Source of the DNA: an uncultured bacterium
GTDB taxonomy: Bacteria > Planctomycetota > UBA1135 > GCA-002686595
DNA length: 8,340 bases
Direction of reading: 5' to 3'
NCBI GenBank assembly: GCA_902826945.1
Contig: CADEGS010000195.1
Coordinates: 1-8,340 of the forward strand
Shown here: piece after piece, positions 1 to 7,759 of the stretch
How the letters are laid out: each line of letters begins with the position of its first letter
Position numbering within the stretch: position 1 is the stretch's first letter
The notes under the pieces: model-generated
What the model was told of the DNA's origin: nothing
What the model saw: the letters and a program-made list of their open reading frames with translations, nothing else
The model's database searches: none
Translations under genes and position numbers: made by a program

Positions 1-363
1 CTCCGGGCCGTCGGAGCCGTGCACGAGGTTGTTCGAGAAGGACAGGCCGAGGTCGCCGCGGATCGTGCCCGGGGCGGCCTTGGCCGCGTTCGTCACGCCC
101 ATCAGGGTGCGCGTGACGTCGATCGCGTTCTTGCCCTCCAGGGCCACGGCCAGCACCGGGCCGGAGGTCATGAACTCGACCAGGCTGTCGAAGAAGGGGC
201 GCTCGCGGTGCACCTCGTAGTGCTTGCGCACCAGCGCGACCGGGAAGCGGCGCAGCTTGATGCCGACCGGCTTGAGGCCCTTGTCCTCGAAGCGGGAGAG
301 GATGCGCCCGATCAGGCCGCGCTGGACGGCGTCGGGCTTCAAGAGGACCAGGGTGCGCTCCAT
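1..363 (-). CDS. ndk: Nucleoside diphosphate kinase, N-terminal 121 residues (cut by window edge)
   Basis: Ndk transfers the gamma-phosphate of ATP to nucleoside diphosphates through a phosphohistidine, balancing cytosolic NTP and dNTP pools. The minus-strand frame opens at an ATG (363-361) with the hallmark N-terminus MERTLVLLKPDAVQRGLIG and stays open to the window edge. Active-site residues can be placed against the family: K9, Y49, R85, T91, R102, N112 and the catalytic H115 in NNLVHGSDGPE (His codon at 19-21). The residue after HGSD is Gly where Ser is common, a harmless-looking variant. The family is about 140-150 residues long, so only the last 20-30 are missing and the gene should be intact outside the window. 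No clear Shine-Dalgarno precedes the ATG, but the protein starts exactly where the family does. It is transcribed away from the ATP synthase operon. Confidence 0.96.
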   Translation of the reverse strand, partial: MERTLVLLKPDAVQRGLIGRILSRFEDKGLKPVGIKLRRFPVALVRKHYEVHRERPFFDSLVEFMTSGPVLAVALEGKNAIDVTRTLMGVTNAAKAAPGTIRGDLGLSFSNNLVHGSDGPE

Positions 364-375
364 CGTCGGGCTCGC

Positions 376-415
376 GGGGGCCCCAGGGGGCCCAGGCAGG
401 GGGGACGAGCGCGGG
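376..415 (+). other. G-run cluster (possible G-quadruplex)
   Basis: Four runs of three or more G lie at 376-380, 386-390, 399-404 and 413-415, with intervening stretches of 5, 8 and 8 nt. They sit on the plus strand, which is the template strand for ndk, just upstream of the ndk start. The G-runs are interleaved with C-runs that could pair instead, so an ordinary hairpin (GGGGGCCCC and neighbours) competes. With base composition this GC-rich, the cluster may be chance. Confidence 0.2.
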
Positions 416-449
416 CCGCGCCGTCCCGCGGGACTCGGAAGGGCGCGGA

Positions 450-478
450 AGTGTAGCGGCGGCGGCGGCGGCCCGGAA
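450..478 (-). promoter_or_regulatory. Weak candidate promoter for ndk
   Basis: Read on the minus strand, TACACT (455-450) resembles a sigma-70 -10 box (4 of 6, including the key first T, second A and last T). The matching -35 position (478-473, TTCCGG) is poor. Transcription would start near 443, giving a leader of about 80 nt before the ndk ATG. The TACACT lies between the arms of the inverted repeat. This is the best candidate I see, but it is weak and the organism's promoter consensus is unknown. Confidence 0.2.
456..470 (+). repeat. (GCG)5 trinucleotide tract
   Basis: There are five perfect GCG units, followed by GCC, in the non-coding interval between ndk and the atp operon. The tract lies between the arms of the inverted repeat and beside the candidate ndk -10 box. 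It is too short to argue for phase variation from one sequence. Confidence 0.6.
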
Positions 479-512
479 GGACGCACGCAGCGCGACTCCC
501 CCGGGACGGCGG

Positions 513-541
513 TTGACTGCGGGCCGGCCGCTCAACACACT
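513..541 (+). promoter_or_regulatory. Candidate sigma-70-like promoter of the atp operon
   Basis: TTGACT (513-518, five of six to TTGACA) is followed after 17 bp by CACACT (536-541), which keeps the A2, A4 and T6 positions of a -10 box. The stretch around 531-556 is the most A/T-rich part of this interval, as expected where DNA melts. Transcription would start near 548, leaving a leader of about 100 nt before the atpZ GTG. The -35 is convincing and the -10 is not. The position, immediately right of an inverted-repeat arm and upstream of the first operon gene, adds some weight. Confidence 0.35.
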
Positions 542-640
542 GTTTCCGCCGTTTCGCCGATCACGCTCGGCGGGGCGTCCGTTCCGGATCCCTGTCTCCC
601 GACGGACCCTCGATCCTTTGGCTCTCCGGCTGCTCCGATC

Positions 641-652
641 GCACGATCGTGC
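641..652. promoter_or_regulatory. 12-bp perfect palindrome over the atpZ start codon
   Basis: GCACGATCGTGC reads the same on both strands and contains the proposed GTG start codon (649-651). It could be a protein-binding dyad. As RNA it can pair only between two transcripts or as a short, loop-poor hairpin, so a DNA-level role seems likelier if it has one. If the true start of atpZ is the ATG at 682, the palindrome lies wholly in the leader. Confidence 0.35.
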
Positions 653-885
653 CGCGCTCCCGAACGCCCCTCTCCGGCGACATGTTCCGCTACGCGGGCC
701 TCGGGACCCAGTTCGCGGCCACGCTCGGCGTCTTCGGCGCTCTGGGGTGGTGGCTGGACACGAGGCTCGGGAGCAGCCCCTGGCTGCTCCTCGTCGGGAT
801 CTTCACGGGCTTCGGGGCCGGCCTCTACTCGATGATCGCCAAGCTCTCGCCGCCCGCGCGGCGCGACGATTCCCCCGACGAATGA
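649..885 (+). CDS. atpZ: AtpZ-like small membrane protein of the ATP synthase operon
   Basis: This 78-residue protein has two predicted transmembrane helices (about 15-36 and 44-65), joined by the family-typical GWWLDTRLGSSPWLLLVG segment and followed by a short charged tail (RRDDSPDE). It matches the small AtpZ/AtpI-type proteins encoded ahead of subunit a in many bacteria. Relatives have been linked to c-ring assembly or Mg2+ handling for the ATP synthase, but the role is not firmly settled. The start is uncertain: the GTG at 649 gives an N-terminal tail (PRSRTPLSGD) like those of relatives, while the ATG at 682 gives a 67-residue form. Neither has a visible Shine-Dalgarno sequence. The stop overlaps the ATG of the next gene (ATGA), so the two are probably translationally coupled. 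It is the first gene of the operon. Confidence 0.8.
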   Translation: MPRSRTPLSGDMFRYAGLGTQFAATLGVFGALGWWLDTRLGSSPWLLLVGIFTGFGAGLYSMIAKLSPPARRDDSPDE

Positions 886-1286
886 CCCGACTGCTCCTCG
901 CCCTCACGCTCGGCCTCGGCGCCGCCGCGCTCGTCGCGTCGCGCCTGGGCGGCGCCATGGGCGTCGGCGTCCTGGCGGGCTTCCTGCTCGGCGGCGGCGT
1001 CGGCGGGCTCGGGGTGCTGTGGCAGCGCCACGTGCTCCTGCGCCGGCCGCAGGCCTTGAGCCTGGCGCTGGCCGTGTCCTTCGGCTCGAAGCTCGTCGCC
1101 CTGGGCCTCGGCCCGCTGGCCCTGCGCTACGTCGATGCGGCCGCGGCGCGCGCCGACTGGCGCGGCTTCCTGGTCGCCTTCGCCGCCGCCATGGCGCTGA
1201 TCGTGCCGTTCGGCGCCGCCGACGTCGGGCGCGCGCTCGCGGCGCGCGGGCGTCCGCTCGGTCCCACGGCCCGGCCCGCGCGCTGA
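882..1286 (+). CDS. atpI: AtpI-like four-helix membrane protein
   Basis: This 134-residue hydrophobic protein has four likely membrane helices at about residues 2-20, 24-46, 58-80 and 91-112, and a basic C-terminal tail (ARGRPLGPTARPAR). Position between atpZ and atpB, size and topology fit the AtpI family (ATP synthase I), a proposed assembly chaperone for the c-ring. I recognise it mainly by topology and context, because this family is poorly conserved. The same frame is open upstream to 513, but that stretch is non-coding in character. The start chosen is the ATG at 882, inside the atpZ stop (ATGA overlap), which is standard coupling. A lysine (K70) lies within the third helix. Confidence 0.75.
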   Translation: MTRLLLALTLGLGAAALVASRLGGAMGVGVLAGFLLGGGVGGLGVLWQRHVLLRRPQALSLALAVSFGSKLVALGLGPLALRYVDAAAARADWRGFLVAFAAAMALIVPFGAADVGRALAARGRPLGPTARPAR

Positions 1287-1309
1287 ACGAACCCACCGAG
1301 CACGAACCC

Positions 1310-2302
1310 ATGCGACTCGTCCTGGCCTTGCTGATCGTCCTCGCCGCGTGCTGGGCGAGCCATGCCTACAGCGAGCATCACGAGGGGGCGAACGCCTTCC
1401 AGACGCTCTACATGCACGTCATGCCCGCGCGGCTGGTCGTGCCGGACGAGCGCGCGGGCGCGCGCGGCCACGGCAGCGAGCACGCCGAGCACGGGGACGC
1501 GCACGCCGAGCACGCGCCGACGCGCCCGCTGCTCGAGATCCCGCTGCCGCGCTTCCTGGCCGCGCTCGACCACCGCGGTCACGCGCCGGAGGGGCAGGCG
1601 CCGCGCACCGCGCTCTTCAACCTGCAGATCTTCCAGGTCGCGGCGGTGCTGCTCGTCCTGGTGCTCTTCTCGGGCGTGGCGGGCTACCTGCGCACCGGCC
1701 GCGGCGACCGCGTCAGCAAGCTCCTGGCGGGCTTCGTGATGTGGGTGCGCGACGAGATGGTCTACCCGCAGATGGGGAAGGAGCTCGGGAAGCGCTTCCT
1801 GCCGTACTTCCTGTGCGTCTTCTTCTTCATCCTGTTCATGAACCTGATGGGCCTCGTGCCCTTCTCGGCGACCGCGACCGCGAGCATCTTCGTCACGGCC
1901 GCGCTGGCGCTGACGACCCTGTTCGCGATGATCGGCTGCGGCATGGCCGCGCAGGGGCCGGTCGCCTACTGGAAGAACATCGTCCCGCACGTCCCGGCGC
2001 CCCTGTGGCCGCTGATGTTCGTGGTCGAGCTGATCGGCCTCCTGGTCAAGCCGTTCGCGCTGACCGTGCGTCTCTTCGCCAACATGAGCGGCGGGCACAT
2101 GGTCGTGCTCTCCTTCATGGGGCTGATCTTCTTCTTCGCCGGCGCCTGGGGCGCCGGCGGCGGCTGGGGCTCGACGCCCATCGCCGTCGCCTTCGCCGTG
2201 TTCATCATGATCATCGAGAGCTTCGTGGCGCTCCTGCAGGCGTACATCTTCACGCAGCTGTCGATCATCTTCGTGAGCGCGGCCGTCCACCCCGAGCACT
2301 GA
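1310..2302 (+). CDS. atpB: ATP synthase Fo subunit a
   Basis: Subunit a forms the two proton half-channels facing the c-ring in the inner membrane. The protein has 330 residues, longer than the 271 of E. coli. It starts with a signal-peptide-like helix (1-19, with LAAC at 11-14 and SHA at 17-19), followed by an extension of about 85 residues rich in His and Glu (for example SEHAEHGDAHAEHA). Membrane helices follow at about 107-127, 163-183, 190-212, 231-260, 262-284 and 288-322. The essential Arg is R254 in LTVRLFANMSGGHM; Q310 matches E. coli Q252. H263 and E303 occupy the E. coli E219 and H245 positions, the reciprocal arrangement also found in mitochondria. The ATG at 1310 has no Shine-Dalgarno; a 9-nt repeat ACGAACCCA ends at it. 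The frame is open further upstream, but that region overlaps atpI and is not family-like. Confidence 0.96.
   Translation: MRLVLALLIVLAACWASHAYSEHHEGANAFQTLYMHVMPARLVVPDERAGARGHGSEHAEHGDAHAEHAPTRPLLEIPLPRFLAALDHRGHAPEGQAPRTALFNLQIFQVAAVLLVLVLFSGVAGYLRTGRGDRVSKLLAGFVMWVRDEMVYPQMGKELGKRFLPYFLCVFFFILFMNLMGLVPFSATATASIFVTAALALTTLFAMIGCGMAAQGPVAYWKNIVPHVPAPLWPLMFVVELIGLLVKPFALTVRLFANMSGGHMVVLSFMGLIFFFAGAWGAGGGWGSTPIAVAFAVFIMIIESFVALLQAYIFTQLSIIFVSAAVHPEH
1480..1514 (+). repeat. In-frame 14-bp direct repeat encoding HAEH units
   Basis: GCACGCCGAGCACG occurs at 1480-1493 and again at 1501-1514, offset by 21 nt (seven codons). It encodes H58-A-E-H61 and H65-A-E-H68 of subunit a. The DNA-level identity suggests either a recent tandem duplication or a strong codon preference acting on a repeated peptide. 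Confidence 0.7.
2137..2159 (+). repeat. Perfect 10-bp inverted repeat inside atpB
   Basis: CGCCGGCGCC (2137-2146) and GGCGCCGGCG (2150-2159) are exact reverse complements separated by TGG. As mRNA this is a very stable all-GC hairpin. It encodes the Ala/Gly-rich loop (AGAWGAGGG) between the last two membrane helices, a region longer than in E. coli subunit a. Repetitive Gly/Ala codons make such a dyad easier to form by chance. Confidence 0.6.
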
Positions 2303-2326
2303 GCGGCGCGGGGCACCGAGATCCGG

Positions 2327-2392
2327 TTTTCCCATCCCTTTCCAAGACTCCCGAGCGCGGCGGACCGCGACCAAGAAAGAGAACGAAGAACC
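2327..2392 (+). promoter_or_regulatory. atpB-atpE gap: pyrimidine tract, hairpin and A-rich atpE leader
   Basis: The 90-nt gap holds a pyrimidine-rich stretch (2327-2343, TTTTCCCATCCCTTTCC), a short hairpin (CGCGG at 2356-2360, loop CGGA, CCGCG at 2365-2369), and a purine/A-rich stretch (2373-2390, AAGAAAGAGAACGAAGAA) just before the atpE ATG. There is no proper Shine-Dalgarno. CTTTC (2338-2342) could also pair with GAAAG (2375-2379), extending the stem around an internal loop. In E. coli the atpE leader is a known translation enhancer, needed because subunit c is made in many copies. An unstructured A-rich leader could serve the same end here. That function is inferred from position and composition. 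Confidence 0.4.
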
Positions 2393-2647
2393 ATGAGCAT
2401 TCCCCTCCAGGACACCGTCGAGGCTGCGACCGAGCTGGGCAAGATGGGCGCGGGCATCGGCGCGGGGATCGTCGCGATCGGCGCCGCCCTCGGCATCGGC
2501 AAGATCGGCACCGCCGCCAACGAGGGCATCGCGCGCCAGCCCGAGGCGGCCGGCGACATCCGCGGCGGCTCCATCATCCTCGCGGCGCTCATCGAAGGCG
2601 TGTCGCTGTTCGCGGTCGTCGTGACGCTCCTGATCGCCCTGGGCTGA
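2393..2647 (+). CDS. atpE: ATP synthase Fo subunit c (proteolipid)
   Basis: Subunit c is the hairpin proteolipid that assembles into the rotating ring and carries protons across the membrane. The protein has 84 residues, normal for the family. Helix 1 has the glycine packing pattern (GAGIGAGIVAIGAALGIG, 19-36), the polar loop has RQPEA (48-52), and helix 2 carries the ion-binding carboxylate E68 in LAALIEGVSLF. Sodium-binding rings have a Gln in helix 1 and Ser/Thr after the Glu. Here the corresponding positions are I35 and G69-V70, so proton coupling is predicted. Ring size cannot be read from the sequence. The ATG at 2393 is preceded by an A-rich leader without a Shine-Dalgarno sequence. 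It is the only c gene in the window. Confidence 0.97.
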   Translation: MSIPLQDTVEAATELGKMGAGIGAGIVAIGAALGIGKIGTAANEGIARQPEAAGDIRGGSIILAALIEGVSLFAVVVTLLIALG

Positions 2648-2666
2648 CCGTTCCTTCCCCGTCCGG

Positions 2667-2687
2667 CCGCTCCCCGCGCGGGGGCGG
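2667..2687 (+). promoter_or_regulatory. Hairpin between atpE and atpF
   Basis: CCGC-T-CCCC (2667-2675), a GCGC loop (2676-2679) and GGGGGCGG (2680-2687) form an eight-pair GC stem with one bulged T. The inner part, 2672-2683, is a perfect 12-bp palindrome. No U-run follows, so it is not a standard terminator, and the operon continues. It sits about 20 nt after the atpE stop and 9 nt before the atpF Shine-Dalgarno, where it could protect the upstream atpE message from 3' decay or modulate atpF initiation. Confidence 0.45.
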
Positions 2688-2696
2688 CGGCGACCC

Positions 2697-2703
2697 AAGG
2701 AGG
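2697..2703 (+). promoter_or_regulatory. Strong Shine-Dalgarno of atpF
   Basis: AAGGAGG lies 8 nt before the atpF ATG. It is one of only two strong Shine-Dalgarno sequences in the operon and fixes the start at 2712. Confidence 0.85.
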
Positions 2704-2711
2704 CCTCGCGC

Positions 2712-3251
2712 ATGCACTTCCTCTCGATCCTCACCGCCGAGGGCGGTGGCGGGTTCAACCCGCTCGACCTGGCCGCGGGCGGCAACGTCCTGTGGACCCT
2801 GGTGATCTTCGTCGTGGCGTTGCCCTTCATGTGGAAGGTCGTCATGGGGCCGGTCTCGCGCGCGCTCGAGGAGCGCGACGGTCACCTGGTGCGAGCGATC
2901 GGCGACGCCGAGCGGGCCAGCTCGGAGGCCGAGCGCGCGCGCGCCGAGGTCGAGGTGCTGAAGGGCGAGATGCAGGCCGAGGCGGCCAAGGTGCTGGCCG
3001 AGGCGCGCCAGCGCGCCGAGGTGCGCGAGCAGCAGATCGTGGAGGCCGCGCGCAGCGAGGCGGCCGGCATGGTCGAGGCCGCGCGCAAGACGATCCGCGC
3101 CGAGCAGGACAAGGCCGTCGCCGCCATCCGCAAGGAGGTCGTCGAGCTCTCGCTCGACGCGGCCGGCAAGGTGCTGCAGCGCGAGGTGAAGAGCGACGAC
3201 ACGCGGCGCCTGGTGAGCGAGCTGGTGCGGGCCGAGCCCGCGCGCGGCTGA
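2712..3251 (+). CDS. atpF: ATP synthase Fo subunit b
   Basis: Subunit b is the peripheral stalk that holds alpha3-beta3 static against rotor torque. The protein has 179 residues, slightly longer than the 156 of E. coli. A short glycine-rich periplasmic N-terminus (residues 1-25, with GGGGFNPLDL) precedes one membrane helix (about 26-45, VLWTLVIFVVALPFM). A long charged helix rich in Ala, Glu and Arg follows (about 47-145, right-handed coiled-coil type). The C-terminal VVELSLDAAGKVLQREV segment (143-159) is the part that contacts subunit delta. Only one b-type gene is present, so a homodimeric stalk is expected, unlike the b/b' pairs of photosynthetic bacteria. The start is fixed by a perfect Shine-Dalgarno. 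The stop lies 5 nt before atpH. Confidence 0.96.
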   Translation: MHFLSILTAEGGGGFNPLDLAAGGNVLWTLVIFVVALPFMWKVVMGPVSRALEERDGHLVRAIGDAERASSEAERARAEVEVLKGEMQAEAAKVLAEARQRAEVREQQIVEAARSEAAGMVEAARKTIRAEQDKAVAAIRKEVVELSLDAAGKVLQREVKSDDTRRLVSELVRAEPARG

Positions 3252-3256
3252 CCGCG

Positions 3257-3802
3257 ATGCAGGACCCGGTCGTCACGCGCTACGCGCAGGCGCTCTTCAA
3301 CCTGGCCAAGCGCCGCGGCGAGCTGCCGCGCGTGCAGGCCGACGTCGAGCGCCTGGCCCAGACGCCCCAGGCGCTCGCCGTCGCCTTCGACGCGCGCGTG
3401 GCGGCGGGCGTGCGGCGCGAGCGTGTGCGCTCGCTCCTGCGCGGCCAGAGCGAGCTCTTCCGCGACTTCGTCGAGCTCCTGTTCGACAAGCGCCGCGAGG
3501 AGGTGCTGCGCGGGCTGCCGCAGGCCTTCCACCGCCGCGTGCTCGTCGACGCGGGCGGCGCCGAGGGCGTCGTCGAGAGCGCCGAGCCGCTCGACGCCGC
3601 CGAGCTCGAGCGCATCGCGAGCGCGCTCGGCGCGCGGCTCGGGAAGCGCGTGGCGCTGGAGAACCGCGTGCTGCCCGAGCTGATCGGCGGCGTGCGCGTG
3701 GTCGTCGAGAACCGGATGATCGACCTGTCCCTGAGCGGGCGCCTCGAGGGCCTGCGCAAGCGCCTGCTGGAGGCCCCGCTGCCCTCCGCCGGCGCCGCCT
3801 GA
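3257..3802 (+). CDS. atpH: ATP synthase F1 subunit delta
   Basis: Subunit delta (OSCP homologue) caps the alpha3-beta3 hexamer and links it to the b stalk. The protein has 181 residues, a typical length. The N-terminal helical domain opens with [20 protein letters not shown], the usual 'YA-AL--LA' signature. The C-terminal domain carries the conserved [20 protein letters not shown] segment (135-154) and [16 protein letters not shown] after it. The same frame is open upstream to 2792, but that overlaps atpF and does not resemble the family; the ATG at 3257 gives the normal N-terminus. It starts 5 nt after the atpF stop without its own Shine-Dalgarno, so it probably depends on ribosomes from atpF. 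Confidence 0.94.
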   Translation: MQDPVVTRYAQALFNLAKRRGELPRVQADVERLAQTPQALAVAFDARVAAGVRRERVRSLLRGQSELFRDFVELLFDKRREEVLRGLPQAFHRRVLVDAGGAEGVVESAEPLDAAELERIASALGARLGKRVALENRVLPELIGGVRVVVENRMIDLSLSGRLEGLRKRLLEAPLPSAGAA

Positions 3803-3828
3803 GCGGCCCTACCCCGAACCGAACCGAC

Positions 3829-3833
3829 CGGAG
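3829..3833 (+). promoter_or_regulatory. Moderate Shine-Dalgarno of atpA
   Basis: CGGAG ends 6 nt before the atpA ATG and supports the start at 3840. It follows two and a half copies of a CCGAA pentamer (3814-3827) in the 37-nt atpH-atpA gap. Confidence 0.55.
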
Positions 3834-3839
3834 CCAACG

Positions 3840-5405
<1,566 letters not shown>

Positions 5406-5407
5406 CG

Positions 5408-6280
5408 ATGGCCGGCATCCGGGAGCTGCGCGGGCGGATCGTCTCCGTCCGCAACATCAAGCAGATCACGCGCGCGATGGAGATGGTCGCGACGACCAAG
5501 CTGCGTCGCTTCCAGGACCGCGCCGTGGCGTCGCGCCCGTACGCGCAGGAGATCGCCACGCTGGTGGCGCACCTGGCGGCCGTGCTCGGCGACGAGGTGG
5601 CCGACCGCCCGCTGTTCAACCCGGGCGCGGGGACGGGCAAGGTGGCACTCTTGCTCGTCTCCTCCGACCGCGGCCTGTGCGGCGCGTACAACTCGAACCT
5701 GTTCCGCACGCTGGAGGCCTGGCTCGTCCAGCACCCCGGCGTGGAGGTGCAGTACCACGTCTACGGCCGCAAGGGCTACCAGTACCTGGGCAAGCGCGGT
5801 CGGCCGGTCGAGCGCCTGTTCCAGCCCGAGCTGGAGCGCGTGGACTACCGCGCCGCGGCGCGCACGTCGAAGGCGCTCGTGGACACCTTCCTCGAGGGGC
5901 GCTGCGAGCGCGTCGTGCTGCTCTACACGGCCTTCGAGTCGATGGTGAAGTACGTGCCGCGCCTGGTCGAGCTCCTGCCGATCGAGTCCGGCTCGCTCGC
6001 CGGCGGCGACGCGGCCGAGCTGGGCGACGTGATCCTCGAGCCGGACGCCCAGGCGATCTTCGACGGGCTGATCCCGCGCTACCTGGAGACGCGCGTCTAC
6101 AACGCGCTGATCGAGGCCCTGACCTCCGAGTACGCCAGCCGGCGCGTGGCGATGAAGAACGCGACCGACGCGGCCGGCGAGATGCAGGCCGAGCTCAAGA
6201 GCATCTACAACCGCAAGCGCCAGGAGACCATCACGAAGGACCTCCTGGACATCGTCGGCGGCGCCGAAGCGCTGCGCTGA
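5408..6280 (+). CDS. atpG: ATP synthase F1 subunit gamma
   Basis: Gamma is the central rotor shaft, coupling the c-ring to catalytic changes in beta. The protein has 290 residues, normal for bacteria. The N-terminal helix ([20 protein letters not shown], then [14 protein letters not shown]) and the C-terminal helix ([16 protein letters not shown] at 244-259 through [19 protein letters not shown]) form the coiled-coil shaft. The Rossmann-like domain carries the signature [13 protein letters not shown] (85-97). The cysteine-containing regulatory insertion of chloroplast gamma is absent. The ATG lies 2 nt after the atpA stop and has no Shine-Dalgarno at a proper distance, so translation is probably coupled to atpA. 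Confidence 0.97.
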   Translation: MAGIRELRGRIVSVRNIKQITRAMEMVATTKLRRFQDRAVASRPYAQEIATLVAHLAAVLGDEVADRPLFNPGAGTGKVALLLVSSDRGLCGAYNSNLFRTLEAWLVQHPGVEVQYHVYGRKGYQYLGKRGRPVERLFQPELERVDYRAAARTSKALVDTFLEGRCERVVLLYTAFESMVKYVPRLVELLPIESGSLAGGDAAELGDVILEPDAQAIFDGLIPRYLETRVYNALIEALTSEYASRRVAMKNATDAAGEMQAELKSIYNRKRQETITKDLLDIVGGAEALR

Positions 6281-7756
<1,476 letters not shown>

Positions 7757-7759
7757 GCC

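Larger units (their letters stand above)
421..509. repeat. Imperfect 17-bp inverted repeat in the ndk/atp divergent interval
   Basis: Positions 421-437 (CCGTCCCGCGGGACTCG) and the reverse complement of 493-509 (CCGTCCCGGGGGAGTCG) agree at 15 of 17 positions, with 55 bp between the arms. Each arm is itself nearly symmetrical: 423-434 is a perfect 12-bp palindrome (GTCCCGCGGGAC), and 497-506 has the form TCCC-CC-GGGA. Two copies of a dyad, TCCC-N2-GGGA, in a divergent promoter region is the usual shape of an operator pair for a dimeric regulator. The right arm ends 3 bp before the proposed -35 of the atp promoter. The pattern is seen directly. The operator role is inferred, and chance is a real alternative in such GC-rich DNA. 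Confidence 0.4.

Noticed and set aside
364..648. Small RNA, riboswitch or extra gene in the divergent interval
   Set aside because: No conserved fold, no frame with coding character, and no known riboswitch core could be recognised; only the dyads and a candidate promoter are supported.
19..835. Plus-strand open frames across ndk and the divergent interval
   Set aside because: They are antisense to ndk or lie in non-coding DNA. ndk has clear active-site residues on the minus strand.
2393..2647. Sodium-coupled ATP synthase
   Set aside because: Subunit c lacks the helix-1 Gln and the Ser/Thr after the binding Glu seen in sodium-type rings; I35, G69 and V70 occupy those places.
2667..2703. Rho-independent terminator between atpE and atpF
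   Set aside because: The hairpin lacks a following U-run and is followed directly by a strong Shine-Dalgarno and atpF, so full termination is unlikely.
1348..2805. Second long plus-strand frame overlapping atpB and atpE
   Set aside because: Out of frame with the real subunits; Arg/Ala-rich translation without motifs, explained by high GC.
1127..2845. Long open minus-strand frame opposite atpB and atpE
   Set aside because: Lies antisense to atpB, atpE and the start of atpF; His/Asp/Glu-rich nonsense-like translation.
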